Assembly: GCF_022605725.1 (NCBI RefSeq)
Contig: NC_065554.1
Span: 27,919,100-27,983,099, forward strand
Length of the DNA stretch: 64,000 nt
Origin: Anthonomus grandis grandis
Lineage: Eukaryota; Arthropoda; Insecta; Coleoptera; Curculionidae
Direction of reading: 5' to 3'
The translations under genes and the position numbers were made by a program. Positions 21,738-32,350 of this stretch are shown one piece after another. The notes below the pieces were generated by a model, which did no database searches, was not told the DNA's origin, and saw only the letters and a list, made by a program, of their open reading frames with translations. How positions within the stretch are numbered: position 1 is the first letter of the stretch; every line of letters starts with the position of its first letter.

Positions 21738-22959
21738 TATTGGTAAAAGTTTATATGTAATAAATTGGTGACTGTATTGTTAAACATTATGGCGCTGATT
21801 AAATAAATGAGATTTGTTAATAAAAATTGTTTTTTTAAATTGTTGTCTTTTGTGACCCAAAAATCTTATATGCTTCATGCTAAATAAGTTGCAGGTGAAG
21901 TCAAACAAAACTCAGGTTTTATATTTTAATATTTCTAACATTTATTATTTTTTTAGCACTGTCTTTGTAGTAAGATAAGTTTGTTTAAATAGGATACTTC
22001 TGGGTTAAATAATATGAATTAAGCAATCTTTAGGCTGTTAATGCAAGTAAGTTCGTTGGCGATAATTTTAAACTTAAACTTCCTTTCTTAAAAAAAATAC
22101 GGTAAAAAAATACGAGGACAAAAATCCCTTGATATGATGCTAGACAAGATCGGCTTAAATCGCCTTTTTCCCATGGTGCGGCACAAGTTTTTACTATCGT
22201 AACAATTTAGAAAAACACTGAAATGACTCAACACTTTTCAAACACAACTGCTTTACAAATGCCGAACGTAAACAGAAAGCTAAAGTTTGTCAAGATGACA
22301 TTTCACAAAATGACATCTGTTTTTGCTTGCGGTGTTGCCATTTCAAACTTTTTAGAAGCGGGTTTAACGATAAGAATGTTAATATTTTTTTTTCTTTGAA
22401 GGTGTTATTTTTGCGCTTAGAATAACATATATCTATTTCTACTTTTTATTTTTAATCCAAAATCTAATATCAATGAGTTAAATTAATATTACGATATGTG
22501 TTGATATATGGCTAAAAATTTCCTCTTTTAAAAATGCGTGTAAACTTGACAACAGAGAATCGATGAATATGTTTGTAAACAAAACACCCCCCCTTGCCCC
22601 TGTGCACATGTTGAACTCAAACAAAGTTGTTGTTTACTAGTTCTAGGCCTTTCAATATTCTAAGGATTTTACACACGTGTAACATACAAAAATTTTTTTA
22701 CATGCTCTGCAAAGTGTGTAAAGTGTGTACTTTACGAAAAATACTTTGAAAAAAAAATACTTCAGCTTTAAATACCTCGAAGAACCATTTTTTTAATTAC
22801 AACTTTTAGGCATTTCCAGCTAAGAAACCTTCCTGGATTATGACCAAATAAGATGATTATAGCTGGCATTATATTAAAATTATGATAATATTGGCATAAA
22901 ATAATTTATTACTTACACCAATGAAAAATTATCTAATATCAGAAAATTACCACTTTAAA
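21738..22959. other. AT-rich intergenic sequence with possible old transposon leader
   Basis: No gene recognised. 22130-22370 is GC-richer and resembles the untranslated part of an old insect transposon, but no ends were found. A short run of C lies near 22586. Confidence 0.3.
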
Positions 22960-23530
22960 TTCCTAAATAAGAATAAGCAGATTGCACTGTTGACCGAGCT
23001 TATCTGAATGATCTGCTATAAACAAAATAATCTCGCTGAGATATCTCAGCTATTTATAGCTGATTAGTTAATAAAGCCAACGTGGGTAAATAAACGAAAT
23101 AACGAAGAAATGAACAGTCGATATTGATCTGGTCGCACCAATTAAAACTATTTCTCGGTTGCTCCACTACCAATCGACAAGAGAGAAGTAGAAACTGTAG
23201 GATGATAAAACAAGAAGAGAAAAGAAACGAACTCGTGATGGATGATGTTGTCTCGCCCGGCCTGTATAAACTTTAGCGAGATTTTTTCTCTCGAATGGCA
23301 AAAGCAAGTGTTGCTGTTATCGCGATTTAATAAGTGTACGTTTTGATTACGGTTTCACAGAATTGGCCTTTCCGACTGCTCGTGTGGAGAGTGAGAGATA
23401 AAAGATAGACCGTAAGTTGTTAATGCGAAGCACTCGGCCAGATAGAGAACGAGAAATACACGCTGTTGGTTGGTCACGAGAGAAAACTGGCCATTTTTAG
23501 AACCGCTGTTAGATATAGGGTAAACCGCCC
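22960..23530. other. GC-richer unique sequence with a 16-bp palindrome
   Basis: GCTGAGATATCTCAGC at 23035-23050 is a perfect palindrome. GAGAG-rich tracts occur at 23180-23230 and 23380-23480, with GATA-like AGATAAAAGATAG near 23397. No frame has a recognised domain. It may be regulatory DNA, though nothing tests this here. Confidence 0.3.
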
Positions 23531-23739
23531 AGTTATTGGCACCTTAAGGACTTCTCAGGTTTCACATATCATGTTCAAATTGTTTTCCCTGTGTACTTAG
23601 ACACAATTGCACTCTCTTACAAATATTGAGCACCGCCCGATTAATTTATCATCTACTTAATATGCTAAACTCAATATACATATACTCCTAATAATAGTTA
23701 ATCATATTTCCTCAATATTTTTAACCCATGTGTCCTCCA

Positions 23740-24200
23740 TAAAAACATGTGTCTAAAACATTCAAATCAGGAGGTCTCGCCGGCCATCTTACAGAACCAT
23801 TATTTCCAATCCACCTATAGAGTGCCATCTTGATTAAACTAAACTGTATAGTAATCTTCTAAAGGAATTATGTTATGCAGATACTCTTCAAAATTTGATG
23901 TTAAAAAGCGGTATTAAGAACCTCAGTTAAAAGTTCCATTAATCAAATAAGGACCCGAAATTCGATTTTTATAAATACTTGCCTTAATCAATGCAAAATC
24001 GGTTGTGCTAGAATTTACGGAAATTGGGTTTTTCGGGGATTAGTTTGGGTCCAAATGTGTTTATTATTTCTATTAAAAATGCCACAGGTTGTAAATGTAC
24101 TTCCATCAGTCTATATCACATTTTCAATAAAAGTAGAGTAACCAGTAATGTCTAAACACTTGTATGAAAGACAATAATATTTTGGGAAACTTGCCGTGCA
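23740..24200 (-). pseudogene. mariner-like transposase remnant, catalytic half
   Basis: On the minus strand, 24150-24080 reads TDGSTFTTCGIFNRNN, which corresponds to the first catalytic aspartate region. It is followed by a segment near 23990-23890 (ISGPYLINGTFN, then TSNFEEYLHNIIP), then FNQDGTL (second aspartate, QDGAP-like) near 23835. The third-block motif WPARPPDLNVLD lies at about 23786-23754. This order is that of insect Tc1/mariner-type transposases with an N-terminal DUF4817 helix-turn-helix. Several stops and frame changes make it inactive. The N-terminal half was not found. Confidence 0.75.
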
Positions 24201-24888
24201 TATTCCTCTGGGTTCATATGCATCTACCTACAAAAATCGTTAATTTATACCTCATTAAGTAAGTTCTTCATACATTCTCTATCTCCATATTCACCTTTAG
24301 GCCAATTTTATCTATACACCAAATTTTTATCAAAGTATGGTGCGAATGTATACTTCAATAAATACATTTCTGACGTTCTAATGGCATTTCTATTGTATTT
24401 ATAATTAATTTTAATCATATCTCGCTTTTCTTCATCGTAAAAATCATAATTGCTTAAATTATTAACAAAATACCTGCCACTTTGTATTACAATACTAAAA
24501 CATACAAATATTTAAAACATATGATATCTATGGCAGTTTAAATGTTTTCTTATCAGTTGATCACAGCCTATTGTGGCAAATTTAGTTTTTCTTAAAAGTC
24601 GGGTTTTTAACGATAATAAATATTCTAATACATTGTTGAGAAAGTAATTTTATAAGGATTTTAAAAATACAAAAAACCAATGTGGCGCCCATTAGAGAGA
24701 ACAAATTTGATGACGGTTGACATACGACGAAACGTCGTATTAAAAATTTGCATAAAAAATGGCAATGCAAAACATTCCATTAAATTGTTTTAAAATCGAA
24801 TAAGAAATAAAATCAATTTTTCATTTTTCAGATTTTTTCGAATATCGATAACTTTCATTAAGGTAATAAATAATATTCTAGGACAGTT
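24201..24888. other. AT-rich sequence, probably transposon leader
   Basis: No gene recognised. A small hairpin TACGACGAAACGTCGTA lies near 24723. It lies 5' to the minus-strand mariner remnant and could be its upstream part. Confidence 0.35.
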
Positions 24889-24992
24889 TTAAGCGGAAAA
24901 CACACATAGGCGATCGCGATGCAAATCGTGATCGCTGGTGTAAGTGAACAGACATATTGCGATTGCGATCCAGTTTATACCAAAAGTGAAAA

Positions 24993-27042
24993 ATGTGTAG
25001 TTTAGAGGAAGAGAGGCACTCATTCTTGCTTTATTATTAGAGGAAGAAAATTGTACTAATGAAATAAGAAAGTAAGTACATAACCTTATCTTTTATTTGT
25101 TTTTTTTTTGAAGTAGTGCATATTTTATAACCGCTTAAATTAGACGTCACACGCTAAATAATATAATTTAAATTATAGAAGAAAGAGAAGGGATATTTGG
25201 GTATATGATATAAATAAAAAGCGGAACGAAGAAGGAGAATTTCATAACCTATATCCTGAACTCCGTAAGGATGAAAATCGGTTCTATACGTATTTTAGAA
25301 TGAATTTTAATAGTTTTCAAGAAATACTAGATTTTATTAGAAAAGATATTACTAAAGATCAAACTACATTTAGGGAACCTATTGGACCAACAGAACGGCT
25401 AGCAGTTATATTAAGGTAATTGAACGAGCATTTATATTTTACTTCAGTCGACAACTTTTTTACACTTGCTGCGTACCCTTGAAATGTTATATCAATTTCA
25501 TCTGTAATGTTAGTTTTTTGATTTGCAATGTGTCTCTCATCTAGAAATTTGATAACTTTTTCAACAGATGAAGCTTGTGTGTTGGATGTCGAGTCTTCCA
25601 TTGATTTTCTCTTTTTTTCTTGATTTTTTGATATTTTTCGATGTTTAGCTTCACTTCCTAGTATACCTTCACTTTGTAAATCTTCGCTTGTATCACTACG
25701 TTCTTCGCTTGCAAACTCATGAATTTCTGTTTCGTCAGTTACATTAGTATCAGTCTGAGCAAATTGTAAAAAAGGTCTGAAAACTTCCATCTGTTGCGCC
25801 CAAGGCCAGGTTTTGTAGCGGCAGATAGATTTAGCAGCTTGTCCAGTTTTTATGTTTTCGGTGCGGAGATATTTTGAGTAACAATCTCTATGGTTTTTCC
25901 AGCGTTTTTTTAGATCGTTACCTAAATAAAAAAATATGTTTTAATAATACCTACAGAAAAAAAAGTTGCAGTAAACGGTGAATAGTTTATGATTACTGCG
26001 AAATCGTTGATGGTAATATGTGACACTTTTGTGGACCTCAATGTCTATTTTCAGGAGGAAAATACAACAGAATACTAGCGACATTTATTCCTTAGCAAAA
26101 GAAACTTTATTATTTTGAATATTGAATTGAGCATGCCATTTTTAATATTCATTATTTTAAAATATTTTAATTTTAAATTTTTGGCGACAGGCGATTCATA
26201 TAAAATAATTGGTCATAGTTGTCGGATGGGACTCTCAACAGTTGCTTCAATTGTTGAAGAAGTTTGTGAAGCAATTTGGAAGAGATTGCAACCAATTTGA
26301 GCCTACAGTAGAAATAAATATGGGAAAAATCAAATTTGGGTTATAAAAATTTATTCAATTTCCCAATTGTTTGGGTAATATAGACGGGAAGCATATAACT
26401 ATTAAGTGTCCACAAAACAGTGGAGCAAATTACTTTTCTTATTTGAAAAAGTTTTCAATTGTTCTAATGGCGATTGATACTGAATACAAATTTATTACCA
26501 TAGATGTAGGTGGATAGGGTAAAAACAGCGACAGAGGTATATTTCAAGTATCGGCTATGAATAGAAAATTTGCAAATGGCACTTTTAATGTACCACCAAA
26601 TAGATCTATATCAGATGAAGATCATGATGAAATTCCGTGTGTTTTAATAGGCGATGAAGCTTTTACATTAAGTACTTATTTAATGAGACCATTTCCATAC
26701 AGACAATCCCGATTTGATCGAAATAAAGAAACATTTAATTATCGCTTGTGTAGAGCACGTCGGGTTGTCGAAAATGCATTTGGCATATTGGCACACAAAT
26801 GGAGACTGTTTTTTAGGCCATTAGAAGTTAAAGTAGATACAGCTAAAAAATTGATCAAAGTAGCTTGCATATTGCACAACCTTCTACGAGTTAAAAATGT
26901 TGATCAACAGTTTGTATACTTACAAGAGAATAATGATAGACCCCTAGTTTTATTTAATAGCTTGCCGGTTGATGGAAGAACAGCAGTAAATTTGGCTTTT
27001 GACATACGTGACAAATTTGTTACTTATTTTAGTACTTCATAA
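24993..27042 (+). pseudogene. Harbinger DDE nuclease (HARBI1-like), lightly damaged
   Basis: The exons appear to be about 24993-25071 (ends NEIRK, donor gtaagt), 25179-25418 (after tatag; KRRDIWVYDINKKRNEEGEF to TERLAVILR, donor gtaatt) and about 26180-27042 (LATGDSYKIIGHSCRMGLST onward). Catalytic residues are D in LGNIDGKHITIKCP (about 26380), D in IGDEAF (about 26655) and E in RARRVVENAFGIL (about 26755). The C-terminus ends near 27042. Damage: the third exon has lost its AG acceptor, there is a stop and frame change near 26300, and a TAG interrupts the conserved VGGYGKNSD block near 26516. From 26557 the frame is open for 161 codons. The exon end at 25359-25418 overlaps the MADF gene antisense. 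Confidence 0.88.
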
Positions 27043-27244
27043 TAACTTGATTAAACTTTTCATTACTTAACTAATTATATAATAAACAAAAATGCTTACC
27101 TGTGTGTTTTAATCCCATATTCTTTGCGATTTCGTCCCATATTTTGTTCTTTATACACACATTTTTGTAATCTGGATGGGATAAATCAAATAAAACATGA
27201 TACGTTTTTACATTTTCAATTAATAATTCCGTAAAATCAGTCAT
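25359..27244 (-). CDS. Harbinger accessory MADF-BESS DNA-binding protein, two exons, open
   Basis: Exon 1 (27244-27100, minus) opens MTDFTELLIENVKTYHVLFD and ends LKHTG at a gtaagc donor. Exon 2 (25921-25359) follows a tttag acceptor and continues NDLKKRWKNHRDCYSKYLRT. Joined, they are 708 nt, exactly 235 codons plus stop, with no interruption. Domains: MADF at about residues 5-95 (conserved W in the KKRW and YKTWPWAQQM segments); an acidic/serine linker with a basic patch (KISKNQEKKRKS) at about 130-150; and a BESS-like segment near the C-terminus (TFQGYAASVKKLS). MADF proteins of Harbingers help the nuclease bind DNA and enter the nucleus. Exon 2 lies within the nuclease intron and the last ~20 codons overlap nuclease exon 2 antisense. 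It is intact although the nuclease is broken. Confidence 0.82.
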
Positions 27245-27451
27245 TTTATCTAACCTCAACTCAGTGCGACCTGCGATTAACGTAACCTGTTGCGTTTGAT
27301 CGCGAATGTTCTTGTATCGCGTTGGACACTGCGATCGGTCGCTGCACAAACGCGAACAGGTCGCAGCATGTATGTGATGATGTATTCGTTTACGTTTGCT
27401 AAATCGGATCGCTATCGCGATCGTGGTCGCGTATGTGTGTTCTCCGCTTTA

Positions 27452-28129
27452 AAATTTAGTTCCTTAAAACACTTATAATCGTGTATTGTAATGAATTTTT
27501 GCTTTTACTTTTTAACAGCGAAAGTTTTCCGTATTAATGTTATATGATATCTGAAATAAATTATTCATATTCCAAAGTTTGACCTTTCATCTATTCGCTA
27601 TAGATTTATATGTATTTATAACTTCTGCTTTTTTTAGTATTAAAAGGGTAGAAATAGAAAAATATGTATTTAATGAAACAGTATGAGGTTTTGATCGCTA
27701 TGAAAAATATTTATTTAACATATTTTCCCTAAAAATGTTACTCTGCAATAACATTACTAACATTTTTAGGACAATTAGAAATCGTTGATTATTATTGTTA
27801 AAATTGTCATTTCGAGGCCTATTTGAAAACTCAGAATCGTCTAATGTTAGCCAAAAGAATAGAAATAATTTTTTTTTTATGCAGCTAAAGATCGCGGCAC
27901 ACTTAAACCCATAAAAGAATTTAACGAGAGGCATCAAGATAAAAACGTGGACAATAAATAGTACAGGAGTTGTTAAGGAAATTTGAGGAAAAACGATCTA
28001 TTTGTAATAAAAAAACTGCAAAGGGTTATAGATGACTTAAGCCAAGTCGAGTATAACTTTATCTCTTCCAAAGGTCGCAGTGTCAACCAATATTTCCACC
28101 AATTTTATACAGAAAGTTTTAGAAAATAT
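27452..28129. other. AT-rich sequence, no recognised gene
   Basis: A possible exon-like piece follows ttttttatgcag at about 27885 (AKDRGTLKPIKEFNERHQDK then a stop), with no family match. Otherwise AT-rich. Confidence 0.3.
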
Positions 28130-28335
28130 TGAATTTGCTAAGTTCCAATTTTTAGGCATTTTAATACATTACACAAATCAGAACCCACGGTCCATCTACT
28201 ATGACAAATGCTTTCAGTATTAAATAGAAATTCAGCATGTAGCTGTGATATTCGATATCAATTGTATAAATCAATGAGAATCACATACATAACTCTAATC
28301 AATAATTTCGCATACTCTAACATGTTTGCGTAGCA
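28130..28335 (+). pseudogene. Jockey-like LINE fragment (RT C-terminal region)
   Basis: The plus strand reads KMLSVLNRNSACSCDIRYQL, then YKSMRITYITLI. This fits the thumb-region pattern of Jockey-type LINEs (leucine-rich, NR-S, LYKS-x-IRP-x-x-TY). It is short, with stops on both sides. Nothing else of the element was recognised. Confidence 0.5.
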
Positions 28336-28379
28336 CCTGTTTGAAACTTGAGAAAAATCTCACCAAGAAGAACGTGCAA

Positions 28380-29120
28380 GGCTGAAAATTAATTCAGCAC
28401 CTCCGCCACGAAGCGAGCGATAAATTGACGTCGATAAGGCGCATAAAAACGAAACAACAACAAAAAAAATAAATAAACCCCGGGAAAAAAAAACGCGAAA
28501 AACAATCTGCTAATCAAACAGAATGGACGATAAGATCGATCGTCCATAATTTACGAATGCAAATTCTGTTCGGATCTCTTCTTTATCGGCGTCCAAGGCC
28601 GCTAGAATGAATATAATCGGCTCCTAATAAGGCTGGTAATTGCATGTATAATTTAGTAGCAGATATGGATTATAATAAATTTAAATTTATGCTAAAACTA
28701 CCCACGGGTCTGCCCTCGTGTGCCTCTTTCACTCCGGGGCAGACCCGTACCTGATTTATCTATTAACCGCTTATCGTTTTCTGTAATTTCTTTATTAGTT
28801 AGGCAAACGCGCGTGTGTGTACGTGTGAGTTTATACATCTCGGGTTTTAAACCCTCATGTTTCTTCACTCCGGATTGAGGTAAATCGTATATAAAACCCG
28901 AAGATAATCCAGCTGCTACCCGCCTCTCGTCTAGCCAGATTTCTCGTACGTTCAAAACCTTACGATAACGGAATCACAAACGGGGCCGATAAGGACCACG
29001 CTATCGGGCTGCTGGTACCCGTTTTCAGTTCGCGTTTTATCCATATATCAATCGCCACCGGAAAACTGGGGAAAATCTCCCTTATAATATGTGAGAAGGA
29101 AATGGCTAGATTTGCGGAAG
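28380..29120. promoter_or_regulatory. GC-richer island with many GATA-type sites (candidate cis-regulatory)
   Basis: The composition shifts from the AT-rich flanks. GATA-type motifs recur: GTCGATAAGGCG (28431), ACGATAAGATCGATCG (28530), TCTTTATCGGCG (28580), CGCTTATCG (28768), ACGATAACGG (28962), GCCGATAAGGACC (28985) and CGCTATCGGG (29000). ATG-initiated frames here (for example 28698-28955 minus) have no domain. I take it as non-coding and possibly regulatory. Confidence 0.3.
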
Positions 29121-29930
29121 GAGGTGCGGGCTACTGTATATGAATTTTTTAAATTATTGTCTGGGGTTGAAGAATCCTTAATAAACATAATGCTAAAAAA
29201 AAACACTACAGATTAAATATAACCAGATGCGAAAGAGCTGCTAATTTTTTAACTTTGTGCTGCTTGCACCAATGCATGAAAAAAAATGCGAGCACCAATT
29301 TTAAAAATATTTATATATTATGCATGTAGGTACTATATAAGTAAGCATATATTATAAAGAAGGTTGAAAAAAAAATCATATTTTGTAAAAGTATAATTAT
29401 TTTCTTACAGTTTTTAAATATAAAGCAAAATTTTATAATAATTTAAATTAATAAATATTTAATTTTGTCATTTCTTAAATGCAATTGTTTAAATGTTTTT
29501 TTTTTAAATTGTTGTGCGAAACGAAAAGTACTCATTACACGCTTTTGAATCACTTAAATTTACTTTTTAATACAGTAAACTTGAAGTAGTAGATTACTTT
29601 ACACACTAGTGCGTACAGTATTTTATTATTTAAATACATTTTGGTAGTTGAAAAAGTTTTGTGTGCTTTATATGTGCAAAACACCTTTTTGCTACTCATA
29701 TGATTGCTATAATCAGAGTAAATATAATGACAACATTTACATTCGTAAAAAAGGTTCGCTTTACACACTTGTTGCATAAATAACTATTATGTCCTATTTG
29801 CTATGTGTGACTATTGCTATTTCCGAAACTATAGAAGATACGAGGGCAGTTAAATTAGAAAAAAGTTGCCAATTTTGATGCTTGTTCTAAATCCTTTTAC
29901 AGCGTTGCAAAATGTTTATTAGTTTGTGAA
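29121..29930. other. AT-rich sequence with a mariner-end scrap
   Basis: About 29848-29875 reads AGTTAAATTAGAAAAAAGTT, close to the subterminal sequence of the long-end mariner element at 54918 (GGTTAAATTAGAAAAAAGTT). It is likely a relic of the same family. No gene. Confidence 0.4.
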
Positions 29931-29936
29931 TTACAG

Positions 29937-30150
29937 GGTGATTTATAAAAAACGCCAAATATTATTTTGATTATTATTTCCAAAACTATTGGTTTTAGAA
30001 ACTTACTTTTAATTACAAAGTTTTATAATTTTTTGTGCTCTACAAAACTTCACCTTTAATTTTTTTTTTAATGAAATTTGGTATCTTGGCAACGACTATC
30101 AACTTTTTTCTTAAATACGGACCTGCATTTTTTATAACTCATTTTGAAAG
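29937..30150. mobile_element. possible small inverted-repeat element
   Basis: CAGGGTGATTTATAAAAAAC at about 29937 pairs loosely with GCATTTTTTATAACTCATTT near 30126-30150. The CAGGGTG start is mariner-like. The right end is poorly preserved and no target duplication is clear. Confidence 0.35.
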
Positions 30151-30189
30151 CATTTTTTATTCCCTTTAAACCCAACGTTTCAACGTATT

Positions 30190-30191
30190 AA

Positions 30192-30250
<59 letters not shown>
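30190..30250. repeat. (ATT)20 microsatellite
   Basis: About 60 bp of uninterrupted ATT units. LINE tails elsewhere in the window end in ATT runs, but no LINE sequence was recognised next to this one. Confidence 0.95.
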
Positions 30251-30252
<2 letters not shown>

Positions 30253-31540
30253 CTGTGCTTACTATACAGACATTTTCCTTTAAAAAACAATACGCCCGTC
30301 CCTGTTTTTTTTTTCTATAAAATCCGATACCATCAAGACCGCAACGCTTTCGAGATTCTTTGGTGATATGATATCATTCGAAAAGGGCGGGTTGGGGGGG
30401 TAGCAAAGGGACTCCGTTGGGGCCGATGCACGTCCCCGATAACAGCCCGGCCCTGGCCCTTATCTTTGTTCATCAATCAGCCCGAACTTGACGGAGTTTG
30501 TTTTCTATGTTAGGGGTTGATAAATTGTCTTTTAAAATGCTTTAAATATTTTCGGATGCTCCATTTTTGGTGGTGACTTAACCGCTCTAAGTATATTATA
30601 ACTTAATTTTTAGGAGGGTCAAAATGGATATAGGGAATCTAGGCAAAGACAAAGTCAAGAAAAATAGGTTTTTAATAAAGCTAAGAAATAAAAACGTATA
30701 CAAGTAAAACTAAAAAAGAAGATATTTAATATGAACATACGTATAGAAACATAATCCATAAAACATAGCATCAGTATATACGGTTTTTTTCTTTCTATTG
30801 TACTACTCATAATTGCTTTTGGGTGGGTTTACTCTTGTTATATGCATAGTTTGTTAGTTGAGTTGTATTTTTTTTGTTACCATATTACTCATAATTGTCT
30901 TTTGTATTGGGATTTTCCTGTTGGACAATAAATGAATAAATAAGGAGCATCATTAAAAAATTCTTCACTCCTTAAGTGTCTTTTAAAAATTCTAGGGAAA
31001 GTTAAATTTTTAATAAACAAGGGGAGATGATTAAAGTTAGAAATACTGTCATAAAAAATAAATTTTTTTGTTAAAACTGAAGTAAGTCGAGGAAGGAATA
31101 ATCTAATTCCTGGTTGGATAACGCATATCCCCGACCGTGAACTTTTCTCTATACCTACGGTTTATCCAAGCAGTATTAAGAATATACAGACATGGGAAAG
31201 TTAACATGTTATTTTGTTAAAATAGAGTTTGCCCCATAGATGTATCGAATGGCCCATTTTTGAATAACAATCAATGAAGACGATACCGTAACGATTCTAG
31301 CGAATAATAAACTGATATGCCGATTTTTTAACCAAGTACCTGACAGCGTAGCCACCAGACGTTAACTTTTTGACAAAAAGATTTATGTGTGTCAAATTTA
31401 AGATGTGTATATATGAAAATTCCAATTAATTTGCTGCCAGGGTTAATCAGAAGCGGATCACATCTTTAAGACTCCATTTTAAACATACCAGTCAATTAAA
31501 CTCAATTAAAGTCGCATCTTAAGATCCTCCAAGATGACCT
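30251..31540. other. no recognised gene; GC-rich patch at 30340-30500
   Basis: 30340-30500 is GC-rich (CCCGATAACAGCCCGGCCCT, then CCCTTATC) and looks like unique conserved-type sequence. The remainder is AT-rich. 31080-31480 has moderate GC and may be the 3' part of the minus-strand LINE that follows. Confidence 0.35.
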
Positions 31541-32350
31541 TATGGAGAGTGTCCAAAGCCTGTCACAATATTGTACTATATCGTGAAGACTCCACAAATT
31601 AGAATACCAACCAGATAAAGTTGACCATGATAGAGAAACGCCTCTGAAATCAAAGCGTTAAAGCTACCGCAGAAAAATGTCAAGACTAACACAGTCAGAA
31701 GCTTTTGATAGATCAAAAAAACTGCGCCCGCCATTGATATAAGAGCACAAGTCTTGACGAAGTACACATCATCAATTGTACTGGTATTCTTACGAAACCC
31801 GAACTGACACTTTAATAAAAAACAGTCACGTACAGTTTTCACCAATTTGTCTATTATTTTTGATATGCTGGATAGAAGTGATTTTGGCCAGAAATTAAAA
31901 GGATCCTCCGTGTCTCCTTTTTTATGGACTGGAATCTATTTTTAGACAAGAGTTTTCGTTGAACGGTTTGCTCTTACGGGAACTCTCAATGCTCATTTAG
32001 GAATAGTGAGAAGAATGTTTGCAGGAATCCCATCCTCATCAGAAGTATTTGTATTTTTAAATGACTTTAAGACTCTTTTTAATTCGGCCAGATCAGTGGG
32101 AAAAAGCAGAAAGAAGACTGGTACTTTGACAACTGACAAGTAAGACTTTGGACCTACTAGTGTTGTAAAACATTGTTGAAGTTCTGCTATAATGCGACAA
32201 AAGTTTTCAGTAAAGATAAGAGTTTTTACTCGTATGACATTTTTAATACTTCAACACGCCATTTGCGAATTTTGGCACTGGATCAGCCTATTAGAATAAT
32301 AAATTCTTTGGAGAGTCTTACTAGGTGACGAAATATTTAGTAAAATACTC
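31541..32350 (-). pseudogene. LINE reverse-transcriptase N-terminal remnant
   Basis: On the minus strand, about 32090-32000 reads KSFKNTNTSDEDGIPANILL, the GpDGI block before RT. About 31940-31840 reads PVHKKGDTEDPFNFWPKSLL, SSISKIIDKLVKTV, the classic 'KKGD...NYRPISLLS-SKI-EK' block. 31815-31750 reads CQFGFRKNTSTIDDVYFV, the 'QFGFR-x-x-ST' block. Downstream the catalytic blocks are eroded: a KLLTVL segment stands where the FDLSKAFD box should be. Multiple stops. It is a Jockey-like LINE in reverse orientation, dead. Confidence 0.75.

Larger units (their letters stand above)
24892..27448 (+). mobile_element. PIF/Harbinger DNA transposon, copy 2
   Basis: The element is 2557 bp. The ends read AGCGGAAAACACACATA (left) and AGCGGAGAACACACATA (right, inward). 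They are rich in GCGATCGCGAT-type palindromes and are flanked by TTA at 24889-24891 and 27449-27451. It carries a plus-strand nuclease and a minus-strand MADF-BESS gene. It belongs to a different subfamily from the Harbinger at 6155-10439 (different ends and proteins) but has the same gene layout. The nuclease has few lesions, so the copy is relatively young. Confidence 0.93.

Noticed and set aside
28698..28955. 85-codon minus-strand frame
   Set aside because: No domain or splice context; it lies in a GC-richer island where long frames are expected by chance.
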